From the NCBI RefSeq assembly GCF_002999335.1, contig NW_020312055.1:1-64000 (forward strand): a stretch of DNA of 64,000 nucleotides, written 5' to 3'. The notes beneath the pieces are model-generated. The model was not told the origin of the DNA, searched no databases, and saw only the letters and a program-made list of their open reading frames with translations. Below, in pieces: positions 22,620 through 34,591 of the stretch; the first letter of the stretch is position 1; every line of letters starts with the position of its first letter. This stretch comes from Cyclospora cayetanensis. Taxonomy: Eukaryota > Apicomplexa > Conoidasida > Eucoccidiorida > Eimeriidae. Position numbers and translations under genes: made by a program.

Positions 22620-23387
22620 TCACGCTTCGCCATCGGGCAAAAGAGTAAGGCCCAGATGCTGCTCCAAATGCCTCAGCTGCTCGATTTCAAAGAGAACTTT
22701 CACCTGTAATGAACAGGACGGGCATGAGGCAATGGCAAACCCGCTGAAAGCAGGAGATGGACTCGCAGCAGCAGCCACAGCCGCCTGCAAGTCTGCCACA
22801 GTCAGCTCGAATAAATCGCCACACGGGCACGGATACAGAAACTGCTGATCCAAGGCATCAAACTCCAGGTCTTGCAGGTTCACTTCTTCGTATGCAATGA
22901 TGGCTTCCTCCTCCACAGCTGTGCCCCCTTCGAAGACAGTAGCAGAAGTCTTGCTGAATGTCGTTGATCGGATGCTTGTGGACTGTCCACCACTCGCTTG
23001 GGTGTTCGGCAAGACAACCTCCACGGGATCAATAGCGGCTTTCAGCTCAGAGGCAGCATCAGAAGCTGGCAAAGCGCGCGAATGATCTGCCTTCCTCTCA
23101 TGTACAGCGGAGCTAGACGCCTCCGGTGGAGCTTCTGCTACTGCTGCTGCTGCTGTTCCTGCTGTTCCCGCTGGGATTGTCGTCGAAGACGCCTCGCTTT
23201 CTCCCTGGAAGGCACCTGCAGTGACACCCCGAAGCCGCAAAGGGGGCTGGAGGCTAAGGAAGCAAGGCACACGCGTGGAGTTCAGCGTGAGGACTGTCTC
23301 TCGATTTATTGTACTCCTGTCCCCACTTGCAACGACTGTAGCTGCAACCGCCAAGTCCGTTGCTGCCGGCGCAGTGCGCCGGAGCAT
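22620..23387 (-). CDS. DPH3-type (CSL) zinc-finger protein with long N-terminal extension
   Basis: DPH3 is the small iron/zinc electron carrier for the first step of diphthamide synthesis on eEF2, and also serves Elongator. The last ~85 residues fit: EEVNLQDLEFD, FLYPCPCGDLFEL with the first two metal Cys, then ASCPSCSLQVKVLFEIEQL with the second CxxC pair. DPH3 itself is about 80 residues; here about 170 low-complexity residues (Ala, Ser, Thr) precede the finger, and the segment between the Cys pairs carries a short Ala-rich insert. No J-domain HPD motif is seen, which argues against the DPH4 (DNAJC24) architecture. The first ATG is at 23387; the frame is also open upstream with only GTG. 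Either the extension is real or the true first exon is elsewhere. The stop lies 59 bases before the Iwr1-like ATG. Confidence 0.7.
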   Translation of the reverse strand: MLRRTAPAATDLAVAATVVASGDRSTINRETVLTLNSTRVPCFLSLQPPLRLRGVTAGAFQGESEASSTTIPAGTAGTAAAAVAEAPPEASSSAVHERKADHSRALPASDAASELKAAIDPVEVVLPNTQASGGQSTSIRSTTFSKTSATVFEGGTAVEEEAIIAYEEVNLQDLEFDALDQQFLYPCPCGDLFELTVADLQAAVAAAASPSPAFSGFAIASCPSCSLQVKVLFEIEQLRHLEQHLGLTLLPDGEA

Positions 23388-23987
23388 GCTGTCTGCCTCG
23401 AATTTCTCAGCCTTCTGCCAGCTTCTGGCAACCCTTGGGCCACTTCTGGAAGCAAACACTGCGTATGGTCTGATTCGCGCTTATTGAACAGCTGAGAAGG
23501 CAGACGGCATGACGGAATGCAGCGACGACCGAAGCCAGGAGACTGCGCTGCCTAGGGCCTGCCCTCCGCCGCTTTCGTCTGCCGCTGATCTTGCTCTGTT
23601 CGATTGCTGGCTTGTGAAGCAAAGCTGCCACTAAACCCGGCTCTAAGTGGAAGATCAAAATCCGAACTCTACAGCTGCACTAGCGTCCCCTGATGGAGCA
23701 ACGGGGTGGAGGGGCTGCGGCAGTCTCAGTCCCATGGTATGTGTAAGCCACATCCGCAGCTGCGCCACGCCTCCTGCACTTTAGCGTGGCACGGCTGACC
23801 GCGCTCTTTGACTGTTGTTATTTGTGTTACCGGGGTGGACTCTTCGTGGAGTAGTGGTTTTTGCTTGTTGGATTCCTTCTCTTTTCCAGCGGCTGCCTTT
23901 GCTGCCGCCGCTCCCCACTTGCACGCGCCGTCAAGGCAGAGTTGCCTCTCGCGCCACTCCCTTCGTGCTCCTGAACCTGTTGCGAAA
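23388..23987. promoter_or_regulatory. divergent spacer, DPH3-like / SUMO
   Basis: A 600-base spacer between oppositely directed start codons. It must contain the promoter and leader of the SUMO gene and probably those of the DPH3-like gene. The 100 bases before the SUMO ATG are C/T-rich. Inferred from layout only. Confidence 0.4.
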
Positions 23988-24768
23988 ATGTCTGAAGATA
24001 AAAAGGACGGAGACAACCCCGAGAAGGAGCATATGCAGCTCAAAGTCCGGTCCCCGGTAAATTGCACTTTGTCTGCTTTCCCCTTCGAAGTCTACGGTTG
24101 CCGCTGATGGGGTTGGCACCTCAGCGGCGATAGGTTGTGGCGGGAGGAGTGTGGGTGGCAGGCAGTTGCTACCCAGTGATGCGTTTGACCTCGCGTGACG
24201 CACTAGGGGGGTTGAGAAGGCTGGTGGGTTGGACATGGGCCACATTCCGTGCAACTGCCGCGTCTCCTTCATGCCCACCCCCCGTTTACGCTATTGTCAG
24301 TGAAAAGCTGCAGCTCGTGCGATTGGTAGCGGCCACCTTTCTGTCTGGGGGATGAAGCAGGGGGGAATTCTCGCTTCTGCGACAGCTGGACGCGCTTCGC
24401 CCCCCCCCCATGTAACGAATTAGGCCTATGCGAATGTCGGACCGGAGGATTCATATTTTTTGTTCAGGAAGAGGTTTCGTGGCGAGGCAGGCATGCGGAT
24501 GTGTGCGCGCTGCATGGTTCCTCCCAGTTTGTATCTCTGTCTGTCTGCGCCTCAGGACGGGAGCGAGGTGTACTTCAAGATCAAGCGCCGCACAAAGCTG
24601 GAAAAGCTCATGACGGCCTACTGCAACAGGCTAGGTCAGTCTATTGACTCTGTGCGGTTTCTGTATGATGGAGAGCGTGTCAAACCGGAGAAGACGCCTA
24701 TGGATCTGGGCATTGAAGATGGAGATGTTATTGATGCCATGGTCCAGCAGACTGGTGGTGGCTGCTAG
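23988..24768 (+). CDS. SUMO: SUMO (small ubiquitin-like modifier) precursor
   Basis: Ubiquitin-like protein conjugated to lysines of target proteins through E1 SAE1/2 and E2 Ubc9. Two exons: 23988-24056 (MSEDKKDGDNPEKEHMQLKV, ending before GTAAAT) and 24556-24768 (after CTCAG), phase 0, 93 residues in all. The beta-grasp core is typical: SEVYFKIKRRTKLEKLM, YCNRLGQSIDSVRFLYDGER, then TPMDLGIEDGDVIDAMVQQT. The C-terminus is TGGGC then stop, so the protease has only one residue to remove to expose the di-glycine. Length and acidic N-terminal tail match the family. No N-terminal consensus psi-K-x-E site for SUMO chains is visible in the tail. Intron of 499 bases. Confidence 0.95.
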
Positions 24769-26390
24769 CTAGCTATGCAGCGATTTGGCTAGTTGCCTCA
24801 CAGGCGCCTGCTGTATCTCCCTGGATTTCCAGATAGACGGAGCTTAAGTTGGCGAGCGAGTTGGCCGCTGTCATGTTCCGGTAGCTTGCGCCTCGAATGC
24901 GCCTCTGTGGAGCGACGAGTAAATGCAAGAACGGATGACTGACGAACTGGTAGCCCGCAGTGATGCGGCGCATCGGCAGTAACCAGTGCTCTTTCACTCA
25001 CTCACACATCTGTTTCCTCGCCTGACGCTTCGGTGTTTTCTCTGCCACTATTTTGAACCAGAGGGATTGGGAGTTTGTTAGTGGCGCTGGAGAAAGACCG
25101 ACGGACCGTTCTGAAAGTGCTGCAGTCAAGCTCCATTTAAGGTGTCCGTAGGGAGACACTTAACTCAGACTTACCAATGCGTATTTCAAATAGGAAGTTA
25201 TTGGCTATTTTCAGAAAGATTTTGCGTCTCCGTCCTTGCGCCCCTCACAGTGTTTAAAGTGCGTGGAGAGGGCCTGCTGGAGCCTCCCTTGCTGCACCCT
25301 CTAGGTTTTTCGAGCACTCTTGGATAGTTGCATATAGCACCTAGCTCATATGCGCGCACACACACATTGCATTTCCTTTTATGGAGTTGGGATCAGTGTG
25401 CTTTAGATAAGAGATGCACATGAACCGGCAAAAACCAATCGGCTAAATCTTACCTATTGCGTAGTTATAACTAGCGGAACTGAAGTGTTTACGTGTAACT
25501 TCGCCTGTTACTTATGCACGAATTCGTAGAAATTGGTCCTTCGGGTTGCTTTTTATGGGTCGGCTGTGCGTGCTAACAGTACATTGGGAGGTTAGCAAGA
25601 GGCGCATTGTGGACAACAGCTCCTGTGTGGAGGCAAGCGGCCAGCAGCTCCTATATGACAAGCTGAGCCAGCGTCCACGACGGCGTAGCCTCCGCGTAGA
25701 GTGCTCTGGAAATCGGTGCGCAGCAAACCCCTTCAGAGAGGAGAGGGGGAGGAAAGCTGGGGAAAATTACGGGGGTAGGGGTGCAAACAGGTCTTTGGAT
25801 GTAAACGATTGTGGTAGAGTGTAGACGGTAGCAGAGTACAGCTGCTAATTGCCAGATCAACTATTGTGAACTCATTGTGAAAACTGATCGGGTTGGATGA
25901 CCCTAAACTCGTCCAACGAACTAGCATCATGACTGGCCTGCTAGCCTGTAGCGCAGGAGTTGCCAAGTGAATGAGTTGAGGCAACACTTCCCCGTTCCTG
26001 ACATACGCATGTGTATTCCGATGGCCTTGGATTTCTTATTGGCATGAGTTCAACAGCGTGAAATAAACTGACACTCGCGCGGGGTGTCCGCGTCTGCACA
26101 GTCGGTGGTGGGTGATCGGAGCATGCATTGAGGAAAGAGGTCCTTTAAAAAGAAATATCCAAGCTTTACATCGCAAGATGCGCTCAAAATGAAGAACGAG
26201 CTAACTTTTTAAAACGTTTGCAGGAAAAGGTTTTAGAGTCAGGCGACAATATTCCTTCTCGGCTTCCCTGAGGCTTCAGGAAGCGCGTATGGAAAATGGC
26301 CTAGCGAGGCCGATTAGTTCTTCGCCAGAAAGCCTTCGTCCACTAATACTTCATAGCAGCTTCTGCTTTTACCTCTACATGCAATAGCTT
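24769..26390. other. intergenic region downstream of SUMO
   Basis: Contains the SUMO 3' UTR and about 1.5 kb with no conserved reading frame. Short frames on both strands around 25546-25987 look random. Confidence 0.5.
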
Positions 26391-27409
26391 CTATTTCGCA
26401 TCGCCTTTTTGCGATTTTTTTTTCTGGAAGTCAAAATAAATTGCATTTTCCCTCTTTGCACGCTGCAACTCAACAAAGTCTAGCAAGGCATTGTAGCAAG
26501 CGGGGCATACGATCTTCAGTCCTGCATGCACACAAGCACAAAAGAGCACACTTATGAAGCATGCACGGGTAGAGCTCGGATGATGCGGCTCCCACAGGCA
26601 AACAGACGGAACGCCACTTCTGTCAGGAATTGAGTATGAGGTTAACTTGACACACGTCTTCTGCAGCCTATACACAATCTGCAAATGACAAATGAAAACG
26701 GCAAACGTCCCTGTATACACATCTACTTATCCGTTATCTTTGAAAATTCGGGAAGCAAATCAAAAGAAAAGGGGGGTGGGGAAAATACATGCGCAGGAAA
26801 TTTGCCTTGCCTTTTGAAGTGCTCCACAGGACTTTACAGTTTGTGGCCTTCGCCTTGTCACATCTCCAGCACCTTAAAAGAAAAGACACGAACAAGCAAA
26901 AGAGACAGGTAAAGAAACGGAATCGCCTGACTGCTAATTTAGTTGTCTAGGTAGCACAGACACACTCCAACATGGGCATTCAAGGCCCACAGAATAGTGA
27001 AGTGTGGCTCTTTTGACATCACGCTTTCGTGAAGGTGGTTGATTGTGCTGCCTTACATAAAGTATTGCATTTGCACGTATTTCTTCATGTTGCACTGCCT
27101 TTGGTCGAATTCCTCATCCAGGTCCTTGTGTGGCATTGGAGTAAACTTCTTCAAAGCCTTCAGCGCCGCATTTTTCGTTTTTGAACTTGAAGTGCGTGAC
27201 TCTAGGGCTGCAATCAAATCGCACTTTCTGTCCTCTAATGCCCGCACCATCTTTAAGTGTTCTTTTCGTTTTCCTGTACAATTTGTGGTGCTGTTACCTT
27301 CCACGCTCCTCCCTCCCGGACTGATGTTCTCCTTGGTTGCTTCGTTGTAAAGCTGCTTTACACGGAAGAGAAGCAGCTGAAGCCAAGTGATTAAGGCCCC
27401 TATCTGCAC
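26391..27409 (-). CDS. unidentified multi-exon gene (tentative exons)
   Basis: At least two exon-like pieces, product not recognised. Downstream piece: 26517-26391, after a good acceptor (TGTGTGCATGCAG), beginning GLKIVCPACYNALLDFVELQ, with a CPAC knuckle and a Lys-rich tail before the stop. Upstream piece: about 27400-27056, an acceptor near 27403, then a charged helical stretch (VKQLYNEATKEN, RALEDRKCDLIAALESR, KNAALKALKKFTPMPHKD), ending either at TAA 27053 or at an overlapping strong donor (GTAAGG). A middle piece around 26690-26590 (RLQKTCVKLTSYS) may link them, but no combination of phases that I tried joins all three. They may be two genes or partly spurious. Confidence 0.35.
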
Positions 27410-28799
27410 TGGGCAGCCCTCGCATCAAGGGGATCAAACAGAAGAGCAAAACCTAATGAATAAATATACCTCGTTCCCCTTGCTTGCTTGACCACGGCGC
27501 AGGTGTGAGTTCACTGCGCCTTTCTTGGGTGATGCTAATCCCGACGATAATACCACAGGCACAGTAGCTGTAGTGCCCCTATAGTGAAGGCTGCAGTATA
27601 AATAATGCCCGCTGAAATCACGGCCACAATCAGCCTCAAAAGAAGAGGCTGCCCGCTCTAGAGGAAACAGCTGTAGGAAGGGTGAAGAGCCCTTCTAATC
27701 AAACACCGTGGTGCAGAAGATACTGGGGTTTAGTGCCTTGTTTCAAGAGATTGGGGGATTCCCAGAAGGGCGAAATACGAGATAGAGTGGAAAACCAAGC
27801 GAGACAAAAAAACAAGCTTTAGAAGGAAACAAAGCAGTTTGACTTAAGCTATCCGATTCAAAAAAATCATGAAGATGAAATCATACAGTAAAACTAAAAG
27901 TCTATTAAAAGGATCTGCCCACATGAGAACAGCTTTGACCCCGGGAAGTCCCAAGGCAGCCACCGCTTATGCTGACTGCATGCAAAGGCGGGAGGCCTAG
28001 AGAGAGAAGAGGGGAAAACAGTATCGATGAAAAGAAAATATATTCACAAACAGAAGTTTAGATTTTGACTCGCCGGAATCACTGTTCTCATTGCCGCTGA
28101 AGTAATTAACTTGGTCTAGACGGTGTCCCATAGCAATCCAGCCTGCAGTGTTCTGTAAAGCACCTAGCTCTGGTCGTATTGACCCCATTTATGCCCAAAT
28201 AGATAATTAGACCATCTGTTGCTTATTTCATTTCCCCCTTATTAGGCTCCTTCCTATTTCACTGGCTAAAACCTCTTTGCCTACGCCGGCTTTCCTCTTA
28301 GCGTGTGACTTACCTGCTCTTACATCGGCTTGAGTACCAGTGGATGATCACAATTGCACCAATATGCGCCAACTATAGGGTTACGAATGCCTTGTATCAT
28401 GAGTGGACTGTTCATCTGCTTTATTATTGGCGCAGCACAGCCGGTTCCTGAGCACAACGGTCGATGCTGTATGCGTGTGGGCTTGGTGGCTATTTGCAGT
28501 TATCCAGACTTCTAAGAGGGCTTAGTCACTTGCACTACGGATGGAATTTCTCCCCGTATAGAACATAGCTTGTGGGATGAAATCGAGGAAAGAGGAGCGT
28601 ATAATAAAACGGGAAGACTGTGTCGATAGCGACCCATGTTAGATCACCGTCACGAGACACTTGACTGTAGGCTTTATACATACCAGATAGACCGCTATTG
28701 AGGAATTTCTCATGAATTTCGGTTCTTTCACTGGCTGCACACGGCATAGTCCCTAACATGAACGCAAGGGACTGCTAAAATCCTTGTAGCTTTTCCTTT

Positions 28800-28925
28800 T
28801 AGGCACTCAGAGCGTTCACCCCAAGTTGCACACGGCTTCTAACGCACATGCACACAACATTGCGTCCTCTTGTATCGTGATAATACTAATCTTAAAAAGA
28901 TAAGATATACGAACAGACAAGCGAA
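28800..28925 (+). repeat. dispersed repeat, copy 1 (diverged)
   Basis: Contains a GTTCACCCCAAGTTGCACAC...CGCACATGCACACAACATTG...CTTGTATCGTG...AAGATATACGAACAGACAAGC pattern. The same ordered blocks recur in copy 2 (29886-30030). Boundaries are approximate; similarity is judged by eye. Confidence 0.5.
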
Positions 28926-29885
28926 TTATGTTTGTCAGTTCTTGCCAAATCCGTTAATATGCCTGTACCGCGCTAAGCTACGCTTTGAAACTTTCTACTA
29001 CACTAGGGATACCTGTCTAAGAATGGTAATGAATTCACCTATTGGCTTTTCTGCTTTCTATCTTATTTAGTGCAGATTAGTCTTACCATGGTACAAAAAG
29101 AGACAATGTTGTGCGTGTTTTTGCTAGGTGCTATGCGCAGCTGCCTGTAAATTTTCGGAGTGCCTGCAGGGTGCAGCTGCGAAAATCTTAGCAGTATCGC
29201 TCTGCTCATGGACAACTTTGAGGGGCGAGGGTCTCAGAGGCTGATTTTTTGTTGATAAACACCCAATAACGTCTTCACAAACCTGTAGTTATCCTAGCGA
29301 AGGTATATCCCCGCGGAGACTTTACATAAAGCATTACACAGAGAGCCGCCACTAATATGAATTCCGTGCTTGGCTCTCTTGTGCTTTTCATATACATTCG
29401 CGTGCATTTAGGAGCGTTTCCTTGAGGCGCTCAACTGTCATGGGTGGCTGCAGTCCCCGGAGCACCAGATCCAGGTCTGAAGCGGGGGAGGGCGTCCTAA
29501 TTGTAAGCCAGAAAGCGGAAACAGCAACCTAGATCCAGTTATTCTATTGTTATCTAAACTTGCTCTAAAGAAGTAAAACCGTCAAATTAAGCGATTGGAT
29601 TTTTTGAGATTAGTCACAAATACTGCACATGAGTGCAGTCGGTAAGCTCCTCCTTCCTACATGTCTTAGGGTGGTTCTTAGTGGTCAAGTTATGGTCATT
29701 TTGTAAGCGAGTCATTTAGCATGACAGAATACACTAGCTATCTTCAGTGTCTTTTAGTAGACAGACACTTGACTCCAAAGGCGGTGCAAACTTGTTAGAA
29801 GTTTTGGGATGTTTCAGAAGAGCTCTCTTCTTATACTGTTATGTCCCTCATAGATCCTAACAAGAAAGGCGGACGAATGCTAAAC

Positions 29886-30030
29886 TACTCGTAGCTGCAC
29901 CCACTACGTACTCGGAGCATCCACAGCTAGTTTGACATAACCTCTAGCACACACGCATGCAACATTGGGTTTTCTTGTATCATGGGAATACAACTTTGTA
30001 GTACATAAGATACACAAACAGGCAAATCAA
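29886..30030 (+). repeat. dispersed repeat, copy 2
   Basis: Shares with the other copies, in order: GTAGCTGCACCC, CATCCACAGCTAG, CTAGCACACACGCATGC, AACATTG, CTTGTATCATGGG and AAGATACACAAACAGGCAAA. No transposase or reverse transcriptase frame is attached. Confidence 0.6.
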
Positions 30031-30285
30031 GCAGGCAATCTTTTACAAGTGGAGTTTTGATACATTTAGTGTAGCAAAACACTTCAAAACGTAGCTTGGC
30101 CCGATACTGTGCACGTGCGTTTTGATCGTATCCCACACTGCTTAGGGTTTCAACAGAGAGACCTAAGCCAGCAGACACAGAGCAGCCTTTATTTGGAAAT
30201 AAGTGAGAGTTCGTGCCGCCAACTTCTTTGCTTCTCTTGCCCCCTATACTCCTAAGGGTTGTGGCATGAGGCAAGAGGGGCAGCT

Positions 30286-30376
30286 AGGGTTCGCGTTGCC
30301 GCACCGTCTACGCACCCTGAACATTCACGGCTAGTTGTGCCTGGCATTTAGAACACAGGCGCACAGCATTTATCCA
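30286..30376 (+). repeat. dispersed repeat, copy 3 (shorter)
   Basis: Shares GTTGCCGCACC, CTACGCACCCTGAACATTC, ACGGCTAGTTGTGCC and ACACAGGCGCACAGCATT with the other copies. The right-hand half of the repeat is not recognisable here. Confidence 0.55.
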
Positions 30377-33300
30377 AAGAAGATTGAACAAAACCTTTTA
30401 CTCTTCAGCAGGATCAGATACGAGCAGCCACACTATGAGGGTAATGCCGTACTGGAGTGGAACCCGCCACAGTCCAGGATTTAACTGCTGCTGTCTGAAT
30501 CAAACGAGACCATTGGTTTTGTGTGTGGCATATGACTGCAGGGCGCAAGTATAGGCAATCTTGGAAAGTTCACAGGTGCTAAACTAGCTGTATTTGCCGC
30601 ATGCGGAATTTGAACGCCCACCGCCTTAAGACCTGCACTTGTTCCCGGCATAAAGTCCTTGCGCTTCAGAGCGATTCTCCCCAAGTGCCATGTTTTGGTG
30701 GCTACCAATTGAGAAGCTCGGATTAAGGGTTCACAGCAGTGCCTGTTTCAAGAAAGTCGCACGACCCATGTGAAGGGCAGAGCAGCGCATGCTGAGTGAT
30801 CAAGAGGTATTGCAAGGGTCTGGAACCAACCTCTTCGCTCGTTCGACCGGCAGCTGCTGTGAATGTAGCTCTAAAGCAGAACACTTCAGGCTCAGCATGT
30901 GAGGATCATAGCATGGGATGATGAAGGAATGAAGCTTTATGAGCTAGGGAGCGTGCTGTCCCAGGTTCCTTTGCGCTGTGGGAAAGGACAGACAAAGCAG
31001 GCTGTAGAAAAAGGTGGGCGGCAACGGCACGTCACACAGGTGCCCCAGGTGCGTCGCAACATGGGCTCAAAGGCGGAGTGAAGGGGCACTTTAGGGTTTG
31101 AAGGAACAGCGGATAACTATCTCGCCTCGATCCACAAGTGCTGCTATCGCCATGACGAAAATTTCACATCTAGAGGATTTTCGTCCGAAGAAATTAGTTG
31201 CAAGGATCAGTATTTGAGAGTGTAGCAAAAGGGGGATCCCCAGTGCGCCGGCACCTCATTTCATCGTATTTATCTGCCGTATTGTTAGGCCGAAGGCAAG
31301 CAGTTTGCACTCCTTAATACACACACATAATTCAACGACATTGCTATGTGCAGCCCAAGAGGGGAATAGAGGACCCTACCTAATGGTATGCGCCCACACA
31401 TAGGCCGAAAGTATGTGCCCTTGGATTGTTTCTGCTTTCAATATCCTGCTTGCTAATCTAGGCAAAACAACTAAGACTCGGACACGATAAAGGTCTGTGT
31501 GGAACTTCGCGAAGAGCAAACAGCACCTGAAGTACCAGCTGCTCAGCCAACTTGCTGACCAAGTGTGCGCGAATACGTAGTGACACGTTTATTGACTGCC
31601 GCCTTGCAAGGGTAGCGTCAAACGGCAACAGCAGACCTTAGTACACCTGCACTTGCGTACTTGACACAGCTGCAATAGAGCGCCGATAAAGCTTTGGGGG
31701 GTTTAGAAATTGGCGGATTCCTCAAGAACTCTAGGGCTCGAAAACCCAAGAACGCAATAACAATCGTGGTAGTTGCCATTCATTTACTCGGCAATTCCGT
31801 TTGCGCTGCCAGTTCACGTGCAACAGGTGCAAGATGTGATGATGCGTCACGGGATCATGAATGTGCCACAGTGCTTTCCTGCTCGCATGTGCTACTGCTG
31901 ATGATCTTGATGGCGACTCACCACGGCTTTCTCTTCTCACTAGAAACTGGGCAGTTCTGCAGCCCACGCTGTTTTACCAAAGCACAGCAAACTGAGCGCA
32001 TGTCAGTCACGGTTGCATGCCTGTAATTCGGAAGAACTGGAACGCAAGCAGCAGCAGCATACACAGGTCCGTCGCGGCTGCCAAGGAAAACGCATAAACT
32101 ACAAAACGTTTTATGCCTAAGGCCGCTGCTGAGCAGTAAGCCTCATGTACGCTTTCACTACTTTAGACCCTAAATGAAGGCTAACCACAGAAGGGCAGCT
32201 GCGGAAGTAGGGGCAGTAGGAGAAGACCAAGCGTATAAAAGAACAACTGCCAGGCCATGTAGCAAACTTGTCCGCCCCAGGGCACCGCCGTCGTCGTTAA
32301 GGCTTCATTGTGCTTGAAGCTGTGCTGCCGCTACATGAAAATACAGCGACTGGTTTGTAACTGCAACAAGACAACATCCTGCTCCCCCGAAAAAGTAGCA
32401 CCAGCACTGTCTCTACGAGCTCTCAGGGGCTCCAATCGAATGGGCTGCAGCGTGCATCGTACGGCAGCAGCAGCTGATTATCTGTTACAGGAACTGTCCT
32501 ACAAGGGAACTGGGGAGCAGAAACCAGGGCCTGCAGCAGCAGCGGCAGCATCATCAGTAGCTATGCTTGGGAGGGCAAGTGCAGCAGTGGATGCATAAGG
32601 TACGCCTCTTTTAGTAACTGCCTAAGAGACCAGAAACTCAAGATGATCACATCAAAAGCAACAGTATTGGTCACTCAGACTCTCTGGAGGCTTAATTATA
32701 GCAGACCATGCTGGGCGCTGCACTGTTCGGCTGCTGCTTAATCAACGGTAGGTCACGTAGACGCTGTGCGACAACAGAGCAGCAGCAAGAGCCACTACCA
32801 CATTGTGTCTAATAATATAGCAGCTCCAGCGGTGTCCGCTGTGGCATTTTCGGTAGTCGCATCAGCAGCTCACAGGTGGTACCTCCAGAACCACACAAAG
32901 GTGGATGGAAGAAATATGTCAGTTCGACAGCAAAGAAGGACAAGCTACATTGCAGGGATGAGGGTAGTGGCTGGCACTGCAAAGGCCAACGGTGTTCGCA
33001 GCAATGCTCCTCCCTGTGGCAATACAAACACCCACTAAACAGTGTTCTGCAAAGAGCTTTTATTCGTCTTTGTCCTCCCCTTTACCTAGATACACGCGCA
33101 ACCGCCTCACAGCAAAACGCCGCCCATCTGCGTCATTGCTAGTGGTAGCTGATGCTGCCTCCCGATCTAAGAACCACCTAAGAGAAACCAGATTTGTATT
33201 GTGTCAGCCTCATTGAGTGCACCCCAACTGCAGCACTCTCGCTACTGCGTGCCTCTCACAAAGGAAGCTACGTAATGCTGCAGCGGCCAAAAGGTTTCCC

Positions 33301-34591
33301 TGTTCCCTATCCAATAAAAAAAAGGTATAGTGATTGCTTGGTGCCATGATTTTGTCTAAGAAGAGAAACAGCAAAACCAACATTAGCAGCAAGCATTGGT
33401 GCTGCAGTAGCTACTGCTGGCTTCAGTGCATGATGCACGGCGCTCAGCTGTATATGCACTGGTCTTGCCCACTGGCAGATTCTGGTTCTCTGCATGAACT
33501 GAGGTCCTGTTGCTTTGAATAAAGTCATGCAGTCTGCTGTGAAGCCAGCATCGCAGTCTAACCCGCCAAATCGCAGGAATGGACGCACAGGGAAAATATA
33601 TGGCTCTGCGTCCTGAGTGTCAGCGAAAGGTAATACAACAGCGAACGGGAAGAGGAAAATAGGAAGGTACTGCACTTCTTTGAGGGACGAAATAAAGCAC
33701 AAAATGAACATGCTTTTCGTTATATGCGTATTTCTGATCGTGAAATTAGAGGGTTGCCTTTTCCGAAGAAAAATGGGTTTCCTATGCTTTGCTGCAAGCA
33801 TGGTACAAATGGAGGTTTGCCATCAATGAATGGTTAATAGGCGTGCATATGGGTCCTTAAGCACTCCCGTTTGGAGAATACTGAAACGGAGAATCAGTCC
33901 CTCTGCATGCACCTGGCGATACCGAATTATGGCTTCTCACATTTTAGCAGTCTGTACACACCAGCTATACCAGAATTTTGGGAGTCCAGTTGTGAGGTCA
34001 CTCTTACTACATGGGGGGACGAAGCTAAACGGAAAGCTGCGTATAAACTTTTCAGCCGACAGAGCACAAAGTATCGATATGGGCAACTTTCCGAAATTCT
34101 TGTCTGATTTTGACCGTATTTTCTTCTAATGCTTTTTTAAAGGTGGGGGGCAGGAGGAGCAGAATATATACTCGTGGGATGCCACTATCCTGTGCTACTT
34201 CCTTGCATACTGCATCGATACCTTTCGGGCAGCTATAGCAACAGGGCACGGTCTACCTGTTTGCCTTCTTATTTTAATGTGTGAAATGTTATAATTCTGG
34301 ATATAACAACGAAGGGCCACTGTTAAGCAGCAGCACTGACCAGACACGTACCCTAATACATTTCATACAGGAGGCCGTCCGAAGGGGGGCCCACCGAAAG
34401 TGGAGGGGAAGGAATTTCTCAAAGACGAATAACCCTTCAGCCAAGATTGATTGCTTTCATTCTCTCTTCTTCTGAAAGCCCTCTTGTTGCTTGTGTCCGT
34501 ATTTCCCGCAATTCTATCTGCTTACGCTCTCCTGCATCAGCAACGGAGGCCTTTTCCAGAAACAAAAGTCCCAACCCTCATCCGGAATGGC

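Larger units (their letters stand above)
27410..34450. other. gene-poor block with dispersed repeats
   Basis: Seven kilobases without a supportable gene. Open frames are short and rarely begin with ATG. From 28.8 to 30.4 kb it holds diverged copies of a repeat listed separately. Around 32.3-32.6 kb a frame starting ATG at 32335 encodes a short Ala/Ser-rich peptide with GCA/CAG runs (AAAAADYLL-like and PAAAAAASS), which is in coccidian style but too weak to call. Otherwise nothing is seen. Confidence 0.5.

Noticed and set aside
22577..22620. 44-base intron fusing the DPH3-like and Iwr1-like frames
   Set aside because: The phase works, but 44 bases is shorter than any other intron inferred with confidence in this window, so two separate genes are the default model.
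32335..32598. Short Ala/Ser-rich frame with CAG-type repeats
   Set aside because: Composition fits coccidian proteins, but length, lack of splice partners and lack of homology leave it unsupported.
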